The notes under the pieces were generated by a model. That model made no database searches and was not told the origin of the DNA. It saw only the letters and a program-made list of their open reading frames with translations. DNA of 64,000 nucleotides. Source: Halostagnicola sp. A56. GTDB taxonomy: Archaea > Halobacteriota > Halobacteria > Halobacteriales > Natrialbaceae. Both the position numbers and the translations under genes were made by a program. The DNA lies in NCBI RefSeq assembly GCF_000691505.1, contig NZ_JMIP02000025.1, positions 198,615 to 262,614 on the forward strand, written 5' to 3'. Shown in pieces: positions 51,733 through 62,869 of this stretch; position 1 is the first letter of the stretch, and each line of letters starts with the position of its first letter.

Positions 51733-52137
51733 ATTCTAATTACTCTCTAGGGCAATATAACGACTTTGCTGAAACACACTATATTTTATATTTTCATCCG
51801 ACAATTCCGATTCTTCGGCTAGGATGAGCGAAGATACCAACGTCAGACACACCTGTACACGTCGGTTTCAAGGAATAGCTTCGATTCTGTGTCGATTGCG
51901 GCGTACAACTACTTTTCTCGCCATCTACCTTAACCTGTTTCCTCTGAGCAGATTGGCGAGCCCCATAACACTTTTTTCCATCATCTACTTATTTATACGA
52001 CTCGCATATAGTTAGTGTTACTAAAGACCATGAATATTATCTTCATTAATACATAATTATCCAACACCATCGCGAATATAGTTATGATCAATAAATGGAT
52101 ACGCTCTTCTGTAGGAGATTGCTGATACCGCTCGGCT
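51733..52137. other. AT-rich gap before the IS1595 element
   Basis: No supported gene. The left end of the IS1595 element should lie in the last 60-100 bases before 52163, but I could not fix a terminal repeat. Confidence 0.3.
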
Positions 52138-52162
52138 GTGGCTGTCAAATCAAAGAGGACAA

Positions 52163-52184
52163 GGACACCGCGTCAGCGGTGTCC
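52163..52184 (+). promoter_or_regulatory. Nine-base-pair hairpin ahead of IS1595 transposase start
   Basis: GGACACCGC, loop GTCA, GCGGTGTCC form a perfect stem eight bases before the ATG at 52192. A related stem with compensatory changes stands at 60270-60291, also eight bases before an ATG. It could hide the start or the 5' mRNA region, or serve as a transposase site. Confidence 0.65.
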
Positions 52185-52191
52185 GATACGT

Positions 52192-53085
52192 ATGATTCCG
52201 CTAGATGTGTTTGGGTCGGAATCGGTCGCAGCGGACCTGTTGGAGCAGGTTCGCTGGCGTAACGGTGTTACTTGCCCTCGCTGCCGTTCTGACCTAACGG
52301 TCAAGAACGGCAGCTATGGCCACTTTCAGCGCTATCTCTGTAAGAATTGCGACCGCACGTTCAACGACAAGACCGGCACGATCTTCGCCCATTCGAAAGT
52401 CGCGCTCAGGAAGTGGCTGTTCTCGATTTACGCGTTTCTCCGGTTTAACACGAGTCTTCGCCAACTTCAGCTAGAAATCGACGTTCAGTACAAAACGATC
52501 TACCAGCGCGTCGAGCGCTTCACGAAGGCGCTCGACGCACCTTCGCTTGACCCCGGTGGTCCCGTCGAAATCGACGAAGTCTACGTTTCTGCAGGGCTGA
52601 AAGGCCGCGAGCGCGACCGACCGTCGCGCTCGCGTGGCCTGTCCACGCGTGGACGAGGATCGTACGAGCAGGACAAACCGCCAGTGTTCACGATCGTCGA
52701 TCGCGGCACCGGCAATCGGTACGTGATCCCCGCGAAATCCGCCGACGAATCGACGGTTCGGGTCCTTCTCGCAAACCGCGAGAAGGAGCCACTGATAATC
52801 TACACGGACGGATTTCGTGCCTACGATCCACTCAACGAGGACGACGAATTCGCGGTCGAATGCGTCGTCCACGGCGACGGCGAATACGCGGATGAAGACG
52901 TCCACGTCAATACCTGCGAGAGCCACGGATCGCTGCTGCGACCGTGGCTCTCGCCTCATCGAGGCATCTCAAAAGATAAGCTCACACAGTATCTCCGAGC
53001 GTTCCAACTTCGACGAAAGCTACTGCGGAAACCGGGAAGAGAAGCGCTCAAACACGCTATCAAAGCTACTGCTGGTACGTCCTGA
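52192..53085 (+). mobile_element. IS1595-family (ISH4-like) transposase, apparently intact
   Basis: About 297 residues from ATG 52192 (MIPLDVFGSESVAADLLEQV). An N-terminal zinc ribbon (CPRCRSDL and CKNCDRTF) precedes the catalytic core: VEIDEVYVSAGLKG, IIYTDGFRAYDPL and HVNTCESHGSLLRPWL, followed by the HRGISKDKLTQYL end typical of the family. All motifs are present. An upstream GTG at 52138 would add residues across the hairpin and was not used. It is the only transposase here that looks functional. Confidence 0.9.
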
Positions 53086-53106
53086 CAACTAAACGGTTGA
53101 CATCCT

Positions 53107-53126
53107 CCTCGCGCTAAATCGCGAGG
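53107..53126. mobile_element. IS200/IS605-type subterminal hairpin remnant
   Basis: CCTCGCG, loop CTAAAT, CGCGAGG, preceded by GGTTGACATC and followed by ATTCCCGAGCG. This resembles the ends of haloarchaeal IS605/IS1341-type elements that are cut by a Y1 transposase. No tnpA or tnpB lies nearby. From 53151 to 53500 there is no supported gene. Confidence 0.4.
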
Positions 53127-53500
53127 ATTCCCGAGCGTTGGGATATAAACCGTATCCAGCGCGTTTTGTCAGTGCCGAAACGAGAAATCAGTTAGAACCA
53201 CGATTCGTATCAGCAAAGGCCGATGACGGATGGAAAAATCTATCCTTGATTCGGCCACTAAGTCGGCCTGTTCTGCTTGGTCAACATCTCCAAGAAGCGG
53301 TAAAGTGCAGTGAAATCGAACGCTCTAATCTTTACCGTATTTGCACCACGAACTAGGTTCTCTCTCGTCACTACCGATCGAAACGGAAAGAGATCAGAAG
53401 GGAGTCCGAAATCAAACGTGTTGGATTCTACTATTCCAAACACTCTATTTACTCTAACGGGGAAAGACTTTTATTATATCATATTGATGTATGCTACGCA

Positions 53501-53860
53501 ATGTCCGATACAAAGAAACTCAGTAAAAGAAGAATGTTAAAAATGACTGGAGTTTCCATCGGTGCGCTGATCGGTGGAAGTGGTGTAGCTGCCGCCGATA
53601 CATCTACTTCACAAGACAGGCAGCTCTGGGTGGAAAACGGGCAGTTCGAGACTGATCTCGATAGCGATTCCCTCGATAAAAACAAGTATAATGCACTGGT
53701 TGCTACTGTTGAAGAATTCAATCAAGCAATCGAAAACGGTCATGTCAGCCTCGAGGGGAACGCGTCTGAAGGGATAAGTACAGCATCTAACGATCAGACC
53801 GAATCAAAAGTCGTTGACATTCAAGCGAGTCCGTCCAAGATCGCTGGAGGTGATGAATAT
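53501..53860 (+). pseudogene. Tat-exported protein, N-terminal part
   Basis: About 118 residues. RRMLKMTGVSIGALIGGSGV is a twin-arginine signal with cleavage near AAADTS. The exported domain begins LDSDSLDKNKYNALVATVEE and stops near GGDEYLT, at the seam with the GT4 fragment. It could be a halocin-like or adhesion precursor, but nothing specific remains. Confidence 0.55.
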
Positions 53861-54585
53861 TTAACATAGTATCTGCTACATCAAATATTGGAGAAATGCT
53901 ATCAGAGTATTTTACCGCGCACCTCATCTCTACAGACGGAGAATTCGCTAATGAAGTTGGAGGTTGTTTTGATGAAATTTACGGCCTCTCGAATGAGTGT
54001 TCTATCCAAGGAGAAATAACTGCTCTTCATTCATATCTTCAGTCGACTTCTACAGATGTGGTTTTCCAAATCACAAATCCGTCGATTCATGGCCCTGTCG
54101 TTGGAACTCTGGCATCTATTTACGGAATACCATTCGTATATCGGTACAGTGGGGATCGGTTTTACGAACATCAACTTTCGAAAGGGACAGATAAAATTCT
54201 ACACTTTGGGTTGAACAACGTACTCGGACGTGTTCCGCTTCATTTGGCAGATAATCATATTGCGCTGGGGCCAACTGGCGTTTGCCGTCTCGAGGACCGA
54301 GGCGTTAGCCGGGAAGATATTTCAATCATTCCTCCAACAGTTGATCAGAACCGGTTCTCACCGGAAGGGCAATCCAAGATTTTGAGCGAAAGTCGTTCTG
54401 TTGGACTCGTTGTCGGTAGACTTACCCGGAGAAAAGGAAAAGAAACAGTAGAACGAAATATCCCCAAAATACTAGAGAGGCGCCCCGATCTTCAGTTTGC
54501 TTTCGTGGGAAAGCAACATAAATCACTCCATCTTCCATCAAAATTCGAGGGCCGCGTTACGATTATCGGATCGATGGCAAATATT
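53860..54585 (+). pseudogene. GT4 glycosyltransferase fragment
   Basis: A startless frame (FNIVSATSNIGEMLSEYF) carries the acceptor domain, DVVFQITNPSIHGPVVGTLA and PFVYRYSGDRFYE, then the donor half begins: IIPPTVDQNRFSPEGQS and VGRLTRRKGKE. It breaks near RVTIIGSM, before the EX7E motif. About 240 residues of an expected 350-400. It belongs to the dispersed glycan genes. Confidence 0.75.
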
Positions 54586-54589
54586 ATGG

Positions 54590-55337
54590 AATCGATATTA
54601 ACGGAGAAGAAATTATATGGGAATATACTACTGGGGAATCTGCTGTACCAGCAGTCTCAAACAATGCGATCTATGTGTCAGGGGATGGGATTGAAGCGTT
54701 CGATCCCAAGGAACAAAAGCAACTGTGGGCAAGTGAACACGAACCATTATACAACCTTTTAACCCAGAACGGAAGGGTGTATGGACACACATCAAATAAT
54801 ATATACGCAGTTGACGAAAAATCAGGCGAAGAACTACTTCATGTGGAGGCATCTGGGGATATCGAATTCTTATCAATAGGAGAAGATGGGATATATGCCA
54901 ATATCAACAAAGGAGACGATGATTTCCAGTTAGAAGCATATGAGAAAGAATCCGGAAACCAATTGTGGAATTATTATGCAGAAGATCTCTGGAATCCCCA
55001 GTTCACAATTTCGAATGATACAATATACACAGTTGATGGTCGTGAATTTATATCACTTGATTCTATAAGCGGAGAGAAGAGAACTATTAAACAGTTTGAC
55101 CCAGAAACAGGAGCGAGTCCACGAAGCCCCACAATTAACAAAGATACCGCTTTCGTGCCAACTTCAGAATATCTGAATTTTCCTGCCATAGATCTTCAAT
55201 CACAACAAGAAATTCAAGAATGGGACTATGAAGGTGCAATTACAGCATGGAAACCGGTAGTTGCAGGGGATCTATTGTATGTCTCGGATGAGACCAAGCT
55301 CTATCCAACTACAGATTCAATTGATTATCCCATGTGA
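54590..55337 (+). pseudogene. PQQ-like beta-propeller protein, C-terminal part
   Basis: In frame from about 54590: GEEIIWEYTTGESAVPAVSN, then repeated blades of the type GDIEFLSIGEDGIYANINKG and SGNQLWNYYAEDLWNPQFT. About 245 residues with four or five blades, usually seven or eight. Such proteins are exported and have roles in dehydrogenase or scaffold function. The N-terminal signal is missing. In 55338-55612 I see the dispersed repeat copy and a TATA-like stretch. Confidence 0.7.
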
Positions 55338-55410
55338 GTCAGACTCATGCCTTTTCTGAAAGTGTTGATTTCAGGCATTTGAGTCAATATGAACATGTGT
55401 TGAGTAGGTC

Positions 55411-55452
55411 TTAGGGCCGTTCGGAGAAAATCGATTGAGAAAAAATAATAAC
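55411..55452. repeat. Short dispersed repeat, copy 2 of 2
   Basis: Matches 14703-14742: TTAGGGCCGTTCGGAGAAAA, a variable spacer and GAGAAAAAATAATAA. It lies in a non-coding gap. Confidence 0.5.
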
Positions 55453-55612
55453 CAATTCATCTATTCTCGGATGGGACTGGATATACGCTAATATTAGCTG
55501 TTCTGCTCGAGATTAGGTCTTTCAGACCTAAAAATAGAAGTTGTATATGGGTGGTTCCACCCGTATTAACCCAAATGTTTTATACCTATGATATAATATT
55601 AGATATGTAGTT

Positions 55613-56012
55613 ATGATTGAAACAACTAAACAACAAATCCAGATGGATGCACTGGTAATGTATACGACTGAATCGGAAGATAAGACGCCAAAACCTCCAA
55701 AATGGGTATATGAAGTATCTAAGAAAGTGGCAAATGAGCATAACAAGAAGGTCACAAAGGGTGTGGTGATTTCTCAGGTTCTAATGCTTCATGAAAACTA
55801 TTCACATAAACTCAATTCGACAGAAGAATTACTCGATAGCCAGTTGGACGAGTTAGTTCGGGATGGATTTGCATATGAACTTAATAATATCCAAGTCCGC
55901 CAGCGTTCTGAAGAACAGCTTAAACGCATCGCTTCCGAATCAATTGCTGAGGAAGCTAATGCTGCTGTCCCTGCGGCAGCAGTAGATAGAGGGACTAATT
56001 TAGATGTCCCCG
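55613..56012 (+). pseudogene. Hypothetical protein, C-terminally truncated
   Basis: Starts MIETTKQQIQMDALVMYTTE after a good TATA-like region. About 130 residues, mostly helical (LNSTEELLDSQLDELVRDGF), running to RGTNLDVP. After that the frame is the antisense of the binding-protein fragment. Family unknown. Confidence 0.55.
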
Positions 56013-56818
56013 TTCACAATGTCCGTGATTCTTTGCCGGTCAAACAATTGCTCGTCACTGCTGAATTCCTCAGGGTAAATCTGTTGTGCGGCCCGTTCGG
56101 TTAATTTGAGATTGATGATGGGTCCCTGGTAGAACCCGCCGGCTCGGTACACGTTTCCGTTCTGGACGGCTGTGAGTTGGCTTGCGACATCGTGATTCCG
56201 GAAATACGTGAGGAACGTTTCTCGGAACTCCGTTTGAGTCATTGGTTCGTAGCCATAGATCATGATATAGTCCGGGTCTGCCCGGAAAAGTCCTTCATAA
56301 TCCATCGACGCACGAGAGGCGGTGAAACTCTCGATACCGGTGTTGGCTAATCCATCCTTGACACCAAGGTCCCGCCACTGTTTCCAACCAGTCCCTTGCT
56401 CAATTCGGAACGGGTAGAATTTATCGGGTTCTTCCGAAGCAACCATCAGTGTCGCCACGGATGGGCGTTCGCTCTGAGAAGGGACGCGATTCGTGATTTT
56501 TTCGAGTACTTCCGCATGGAGATCTACGAAAGCCTGATATCGAGATTGTTCCTGAAACACCTCTGCTATTTTTTCGAACGCTTCATACATCGTATAGTAC
56601 GGATATCCATCGTGCCAAGAATACTGGCGACTGAAAATAGTGTTCCCAATAAATGGTGAGACCCTGGATTCGATCTCCTCGATATCCGATTTAGATAAGT
56701 TCTTGATTCTGTTGGTGAGGAAATTGGGATCGAACACGTGAAGGTCCACATCCAGAGAATAAAGCAGTTCCTTGTCGATTCCCTCGTTATTCAACTCGAT
56801 CAGATTCTCGGTGTCCAC
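56000..56818 (-). pseudogene. Iron-siderophore/cobalamin-type ABC binding protein, N-terminally truncated
   Basis: About 272 residues of a FepB/BtuF-like periplasmic-type protein: LLYSLDVDLHVFDPNFLTNR, FEKIAEVFQEQSRY, and GFYQGPIINLKLTERAAQQI near the end, with the long central helix typical of this class. The signal peptide, lipobox and first 100 residues are missing, with homology ending near 56815. The C-terminus looks native. The permease and ATPase genes are absent. Confidence 0.7.
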
Positions 56819-57073
56819 GATGCTCTCGAGAAATTGGCGCTGCAGGAGGCTCCGTATAGAGCCACTCAGACGATTGATTTCCTGAAGTGGGAGCGGGAAA
56901 CAGTTACGTCTCTATGTCCAACAATCCGCTCCGTTCTATTAGAATCCGCTATTCATAATAAATCTATTGGAACATAAGAGAATGAAATGTGGGAACAATT
57001 AGGAAGCTATGACCATCGATGAAAAATCACGGGGGAACAGAAGTCATTTGTCTCAGTAATCTATGAAGAAACA

Positions 57074-57925
57074 CTAATCTCGAATCTCATCAATACCCTT
57101 GGCGACATCTTTAGCCTGAATATCGGAGTACGACTCATGGGTCGTCTCAATAGATTTGTGCCGAAGTGCTGACTGGGCAAGTTCGGAATGACCCTTCTCG
57201 TACAGTTCAGCTCCAAGCGCCCGCCTCGCGCCATGCGGTTTCAGATAGTCGCCGTTCTCGAGGAGGATGCCAGCCTCCGTCGTAAGCCGTTTCATCACTG
57301 ATCGACCACCGGCCTTCGTGAGTGCTGGCGGCGGAATCTCAACACTTCGAAGCGCATCGTCAATGTCTGTATTCTCATCCGGATTTTCCCCAGTCATCTC
57401 ACGATACGCCGCATACTTCGAGGGAGCATGCCCAGTCGGAAAGATCGGCCACGCACCAGTCGGCGGCTCAGCAACGCGATGGTATCGTTCGAGCGCCTCT
57501 CGAGCGGCCGACGGAAGCCCAACGCGCTCGTACTGACGGGATTTCCCAAACACCTCGAGTGAGTGATTCTCGAGATCGACATCGCCCCAGGTCACACCGT
57601 CACGAGCGCCATCACGCGGATCCCGGAACAGTTCAGCGCCACGAACGCCGGCGTCAGCGAGCAGGACCACGATTGCCCGGTCACGGTAGGCGATCTCGCG
57701 AGAAACATCGATCGTATCCTCGAGCGCCATATCCACGCGTTCGGTGACGTAGTTGATGATCTGCTGGCGGTCTTCTGGATCCCAAAACTGACGATTGCGA
57801 TCGCCTTTGTCCTCGGGGAGGAACTCTTCTGCGCGCTGTGTGTTCGCCGGATTCGTGTCTAACAGTTCGTCGCGGACGCAAAAGGAGAGAAACGCGCGCA
57901 CGTAGTTGAAGTATGTGTTCATCGC
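57074..57925 (-). pseudogene. Tyrosine recombinase/integrase, N-terminus lost
   Basis: The frame starts naturally within NTYFNYVRAFLSFCVRDELL, the end of the SAM-like N-terminal domain, and is complete to the C-terminus: R in LADAGVRGAELFRD, HGARRALGAELYEKG (HxxR), then HKSIETTHESYSDI with the nucleophile Tyr. All catalytic residues are kept but the DNA-binding N-domain is cut at about 57925 by a lipoprotein fragment. GC-rich relative to its flanks. Confidence 0.8.
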
Positions 57926-57929
57926 AGGT

Positions 57930-58391
57930 TGCGCTGCTAACAGTGACGATACTGGAAATGGAAATAATGAATCTAAAGACGACACGGATGAAGGAAATGG
58001 AGGAGTTGAAATTGAGTACACAATCTCTGAGCCTCAGACGCACGACAAAATACCAGAAGAAGTGATAGAACATCCGAATCCCGATGGTTTTCTATGGATA
58101 ATTGTGAATTTTGAGCTTTTGAAAGGGGATTTAAACACAAGTGATATAATGGGATTAACACAGGTGGAGACATCTGAACAAGCTGAATTCACACGGGGGA
58201 TGTTGATTACATCGCCTGATGAAGAGTTAATCCTAGGCGATAGTGATGACATGACGATAGATGGAAGGACACAGGCAGAGGCATATTATCGTGTGTCCGA
58301 TGACGCTAGTAGTGGAGTGTGGGTCATCGAATTCGGCGAACTCGAGGGGAAACTCATAGTCAAACGAAGGATTGTTTGTTATTCTATATAG
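57930..58391 (+). pseudogene. Lipoprotein, signal truncated
   Basis: Begins IAGCAANSDDTGNGNNESKD, where AGC is the lipobox Cys, and continues into an immunoglobulin-like domain (DGFLWIIVNFELLKGDLNTS) that resembles DUF4352-type exported domains. The hydrophobic signal before the Cys is missing because the integrase fragment starts there on the other strand. The C-terminus looks native. Confidence 0.6.
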
Positions 58392-58553
58392 CTCTTTTGT
58401 TGTCGGGCAGATTTGACTCGCCGAAGCGGCTTCAATTACGGGTTTCGCTGAAACTATTCGAGAGCTTTTATGTATGAACTCTCATTTGACAGCGTTTAAG
58501 CAGGACTGAGTCTCTTGGTCTCGGCTGATGCTGATATTTGTCTTCAACAGATA

Positions 58554-58967
58554 TCACTTCTCGTATCGCATTCCGTCTGTAGTCGTGTAGGATATGGTGA
58601 GTTTTGTCGGTCCCGAATTGTCTGCTCCTTGCGGATTTCGAGGAATAACAACATTTCCTGACTCTTCTTTATTTATAGTATACTCTACCGCTCTTGCCTC
58701 ATCTGGGAATGTTTGGGAACGGAACCCCTTTCCCGCCTTAATTGTGGTTTGGCCATCATGCAGGATAGAATTCTCTTCTCCACGTACAATATATTCAATC
58801 ATCATTGAATGTTTGGTTAAATTATTGATAATGAGGACTGCGCCATTTTGCTCTTCGGTCCCAGTCACCCACTCGAGACAACCTTGTAGCGGGAGGCTGA
58901 AACTGACGACCGTTGTTTGAAGCAGTCTTCTTCGGGTAAATAAATACAAACTTGCATCGTTACACAT
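58554..58967 (-). CDS. Tat lipoprotein
   Basis: 137 residues. FTRRRLLQTTVVSFSLPLQG followed by C is a twin-arginine signal with lipobox. The mature part is a beta domain with a LIINNLTKHSMMIEYIVRGE start. Complete and independent of its neighbours. Confidence 0.65.
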   Translation of the reverse strand: MCNDASLYLFTRRRLLQTTVVSFSLPLQGCLEWVTGTEEQNGAVLIINNLTKHSMMIEYIVRGEENSILHDGQTTIKAGKGFRSQTFPDEARAVEYTINKEESGNVVIPRNPQGADNSGPTKLTISYTTTDGMRYEK

Positions 58968-59119
58968 CTAGCTAGTAATCTTCTATTCTAGCTACTACCT
59001 ATAAAATATTGAATCTCTAACAGAGATATTTCATTTGATCTCCAGTTCTTAGACGAAAACGCTTCAGGACTTGCCGCCAGGATACTCGTGGTACTGCATC
59101 CCCTGGTGTTTCATCTCGT

Positions 59120-59982
59120 TGTGTCGTAAGACAGGGCTTCAGTTAGCACACGAAGCGGTAGCTGCGCAAATTGAGAATCCATCTATTTACGACAACTTCG
59201 CAGCTCAGATAGTCGAAGTCGACGAGCAATTTGGAATCGAATCCCTCGATTTAGACATTGGCGATAGTGATGTTAGCGAACTCGCATTAGAGTACGCCGA
59301 GAAAGCCGTTCGGCAGGATTCTACCGAAGCCGAATACTATGCGACACTGGGGCGGGTGTATTCTCTTCGTGGAGAGTTGGACGAAGCTGAGCGAAATGTT
59401 CAACGAGCTATCGAACTCCGACTGGATGAAGAAACACAAGGACAACCCAATACGGCCTCCTTTAGAAGTATCCTGAGAACAATCAAGTCGAAAAGGCAGA
59501 TACAGAAGATAGAATCTCAATTCGAGGAGGCCCAAGAACAGCTCGATGAAATCTCAGAGAAGCACAACACACTTGAAGAGCAATACGAATCTCTGGATGG
59601 GAAATATAATAGTATAGAATCTAAACTTGAGGACGCAGTAGAAAAATATCGCACTCAGACGTTACAGTTTATTGGCTTCTTTACAGCCCTTCTCGCGGTC
59701 GTAGTGACTTCTGTTCAAGTCACAGAAATCACGAACTCAGTTTCCGAAGCGAGGTCGCTCATTATCACACTTATCGGAGGAATACTCGTTTCATTTGGCG
59801 GTTTCAGTCTTATGCTGCCTGATAAGGAAAGTGGTTTTGGGTATATGATTATTCGAATTGCGAATGATGAATCTATCATGGAAGAATATTCTAATACTAT
59901 GACCCGAAATATACTCGCCATACTCGGATATTTGGTAACTGTGGGGATTGCCCTCAACTATCTATACCAGAATTTTATATAA
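59120..59982 (+). pseudogene. TPR, coiled-coil and membrane protein, N-terminus lost
   Basis: A TPR unit (EYYATLGRVYSLRGELDEAE) precedes a coiled coil (QEQLDEISEKHNTLEEQYES) and two or three C-terminal membrane helices (about 217-235, 245-265 and 283-300 of the frame). The first residues in frame before QLAHEAVAAQ have another character, so the true start has been cut away. The tail (LGYLVTVGIALNYLYQNFI) looks native. It may be a scaffold protein. Confidence 0.55.
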
Positions 59983-60504
59983 TTCTGTTTTTGCGGAACT
60001 AATAATTGGATATCCTAACCCCTCTTACGTATGAGAGCGCTGATACTGCTGAATGTTCGCGACGAAGTCGAATAAGAGGCTCTGGTAAATCGAGAGACGA
60101 CAACGACTTCCTGCACTATATCCAGTGGCTTGATCCGCTACGATTGGACCACTCTAGCTACAAATTTCAGCAAATCCATGCTGGCGAATCGATTGGATTT
60201 ATTCAGAGGAGTGCTAAGACAGTCAAACCTAACGGTTTCTGACGATTCACCAGAGCCGAATAGAACAAGGGTACTGCATCAGCGGTACTGGACATAGATG
60301 ATCGGTTTCCCGACTGATGTGATATCTGGAACTAAAGTGTTGATCTCATGAGGAAGATGTATGTTTGAGTGATGTCTCTAATATCCCTAAGCCAGACGCT
60401 ATTCTTTCGGACTCGGACGTGAGATATTTATTGGAAGACGATATTTGTCAGTTCCCCTTGGTAGAGATCGAGAGCTCACCCTTCGATCCGGCGAGATCTA
60501 GCTG
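59983..60504. other. Gap with an IS1595 start-region remnant
   Basis: At 60270-60301 lie a hairpin and an ATG related to those of the IS1595 transposase at 52 kb; the coding frame that follows (MIGFPTDVISG) dies after 17 codons. At 60006-60242 a forward frame (NDFLHYIQWLDPLRLDH) looks like a remnant of unknown type. Confidence 0.45.
60270..60301 (+). mobile_element. IS1595-related start-region remnant with hairpin
   Basis: GGGTACTGC, loop ATCA, GCGGTACTG form an eight-pair stem, then eight bases later an ATG begins MIGFPTDV, which parallels MIPLDVFG of the intact element. Two stem pairs differ from the intact copy on both strands together. Confidence 0.6.
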
Positions 60505-61290
60505 TTGTCATTCTTGCAGCAGTCAATCAGACGTCCCTACTCTGGAGATATTGAGGACATAGCCAAAATCGGTGCTCGAAACGCTGCAATCTTTCCGTTA
60601 CGGAAATGTCTGGGGGCGTATCGCTGGCATTTTATTGCGATGTCGAACGCTCTCATAGCTGATAGGCGGTATTTCCAAAGTCATCAAGTTGAGAAGCCAC
60701 TGGAGAATATGGCAGATATCTACTTGGCTGCAATGAATGACGATCGGGTAGACACCTCTCTTATAGAAGCCGTCCTATTTAGGAGAAATTCGTTCCCGGC
60801 CTTATTCCGATATTATGGTCTGTACTCTCTGAATCCAAACATGGCAGCAGCGTATGGGTCACTGACGTCCTCACCTCCTAATGAACTTGAGTTAGAGCCC
60901 CGGGAATCTGTGAAGTTCTCGAATGCACGAGTTGAAGATACCTTTATCGAATATTGTGAGAAGTTGATATCCTTCGTACAGAAGATCGCTAGGAAGTGTC
61001 CGGGTACACACTACCATGATGTCTACTCTGCGTATCCAGAACTGTTCTTTATTTTCGTTAATGATATTGAGACAGAGTATCTTGAGAAAGATGATTTGAT
61101 AGAGCAGTTGACTTCTGATTTCTTTGCGATACTATTTCAGGAAGTAAGAGATACAGATAATCATCGACCAGATTCCAGAGTTCGGGAGTTCTTTATCGAC
61201 TACGAGACTGGTCTAGCGAAGATTATGTTCTCGAGACCGATACGGACGAGGGATCGCTCGAGAACTAGCTCAGTTGGAAACTACCAGTAG
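60505..61290 (+). CDS. Hypothetical helical protein
   Basis: Up to 261 residues from a TTG. It contains IYLAAMNDDRVDTSLIEAVL and FRRNSFPALFRYYGLYS, with a helical C-terminus. The start is uncertain and the N-terminus may be cut. No known domain. Confidence 0.5.
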   Translation: MSFLQQSIRRPYSGDIEDIAKIGARNAAIFPLRKCLGAYRWHFIAMSNALIADRRYFQSHQVEKPLENMADIYLAAMNDDRVDTSLIEAVLFRRNSFPALFRYYGLYSLNPNMAAAYGSLTSSPPNELELEPRESVKFSNARVEDTFIEYCEKLISFVQKIARKCPGTHYHDVYSAYPELFFIFVNDIETEYLEKDDLIEQLTSDFFAILFQEVRDTDNHRPDSRVREFFIDYETGLAKIMFSRPIRTRDRSRTSSVGNYQ

Positions 61291-61373
61291 TTGGGTGTCG
61301 GCTTTCTTTATTTAGAGTTGAGAGTGAAACTCACGCTAAGTACAGGTCAAGTAGTTACTGGAGCAGCGCTGAA

Positions 61374-61601
61374 TTAGCTGGTTCGTCTCTCGTAGCTTCT
61401 TCGGAGTTTTGGATACATTAAAAACCAGATGACTATCAGTAACACACAGTTGGATAGCCAGATAGGGTCAGTGAATAAACCACGAAGAAACACGGAGGGA
61501 GTACGTTCGAACAAAACTGCTCCAAGAGTTCCGACAGCTATGAGGCCTGTTACATATGTAATTATAAAAATGAGTGAGTCGCGTCTAAATGATGGCCCCA
61601 T
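61374..61601 (-). CDS. Small two-helix membrane protein
   Basis: 75 residues. Helices at about 10-30 and 45-63 are separated by a short loop, with a basic tail (KLRRSYERRTS). It could be the N-terminal part of a larger membrane protein; no family. Confidence 0.45.
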   Translation of the reverse strand: MGPSFRRDSLIFIITYVTGLIAVGTLGAVLFERTPSVFLRGLFTDPIWLSNCVLLIVIWFLMYPKLRRSYERRTS

Positions 61602-61721
61602 ATCGTCTAATTGACGTTGGCCGGAATAAATCCAGTCGGTACATTCGCATCCGTAGCTATTGGATCACCCGATTCAGTTTCAGAGTTAGTCTGAATAAAG
61701 AAAACGTACTACTATCTACTG

Positions 61722-61905
61722 TTAGTGAAGGCGAGAGTTGAGAACCTGTGGTAAGAACACACCAACAAAAATTATGACGGAAAAAGAAATCACAAAGGTG
61801 GGATCTTCCCCAACGTTAGCAGACTCAAGTAGGACTTGAGCGAGGTAGGCGGTTGGAAGGGCAATAACGACGAAAAACCGACTCACCGGAAAGGGGATCT
61901 CACAG
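61722..61905 (-). pseudogene. Membrane-protein C-terminal fragment
   Basis: From about CEIPFPVSRFFVVIALPTAY to the end there are two membrane helices. The preceding residues (WLLLASSAAKNPDS) come from antisense of the neighbouring fragment, so the seam is near 61905. Confidence 0.4.
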
Positions 61906-61929
61906 GCCGTTGAATCGGGATTCTTGGCC

Positions 61930-62232
61930 GCAGAGCTGGCTAACAGAAGCCAATTACACAATTATCCTGATAGATTATATCAGAGGATGAAAACGGAGTA
62001 CATTTTCGCCACAGTTGTGAGATACTTTCTTGAAACTCGTAATCCCAAGGTTCTGGGAGCAGCAATTCGTGCCGCTGCCGGGATCGATATTGAAGACGTT
62101 GACCGGTCTCCGAGTGCAGTTCTACTGCGTCTCCTCCGCCACCCTGTTTTATTTGCCCGTATTTTCTCGAGACGACGAGTTTTAAACCGTGTCTATGGAG
62201 GAATGACTAACCAGTGGGAGTTAATTGATTGA
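61930..62232 (+). pseudogene. C-terminal fragment, possibly of a glycan-cluster enzyme
   Basis: About 100 residues: YPDRLYQRMKTEYIFATVVR, GAAIRAAAGIDIEDVDRSPS and a stop after GGMTNQWELID. It has no start of its own and is read from the seam. The nearby sulfatase and GT4 fragments suggest a glycan-cluster origin, but the family is not known. In 62233-62530 I see no gene. Confidence 0.35.
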
Positions 62233-62559
62233 TATCCACTCGAGTTAAATTCTCAGAATCTGTTAGCTACTGAGAGGATCGGTAAGTACAAAGGATTAGA
62301 TCAGTAGATGAATTCAGTCCCTCAAACAGAATTTTCCGAAATCCAGAAATCGGTGGGCTCAGCTTCATCGGTGCTCCTGCTTACATGCCCCAGCACACAA
62401 TCAGTGCGTTGAGGGTGACCGAATTCCTTCTTGAGGATCATCCAACTCACCTCTGACACCCGCGTTCCTGCAATGAGCCCCGACTCTTAGAGATCACGAA
62501 CCACCACCAATCTTTTTACCACTTCTGATAAACTCAGTCGTGAGGTGAAGTATGCCATG

Positions 62560-62869
62560 TCAACACAATCCATTCGAACGAGATTTCTCGGAACTGAGAC
62601 GTCGTTTGATCCGCAATTGTACCTCTGGTGTAGCGATATCCGTTTGCTGCGAATATATCAGGATAAAATCCGCTCAATAACGAAGGAATTGCTTCTCTTG
62701 TGTGTGAACTCGGTGAAATTGCTGATTTATATGTTATTGATTTCTCAGAGAACTCATCTAGGAATGGGCTTGTATCTCGGAAGTGACTGTGATAACCAAG
62801 ATGATCAGCACGCAGTGCATCTACAGTCAGAAAGAATACATTTGGCGAGTCAGTTTCCTTTAATGCCAT
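62560..62869 (-). pseudogene. Sulfatase N-terminal fragment
   Basis: From ATG 62869: VFFLTVDALRADHLGYHSHF with the metal Asp, then TYKSAISPSSHTREAIPSLL with the Ser position that is Cys or Ser in sulfatases, then SGFYPDIFAANGYRYT. Homology ends near 62580. About 95 of more than 400 residues remain. It is a different subfamily from the protein at 2990. Confidence 0.75.
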
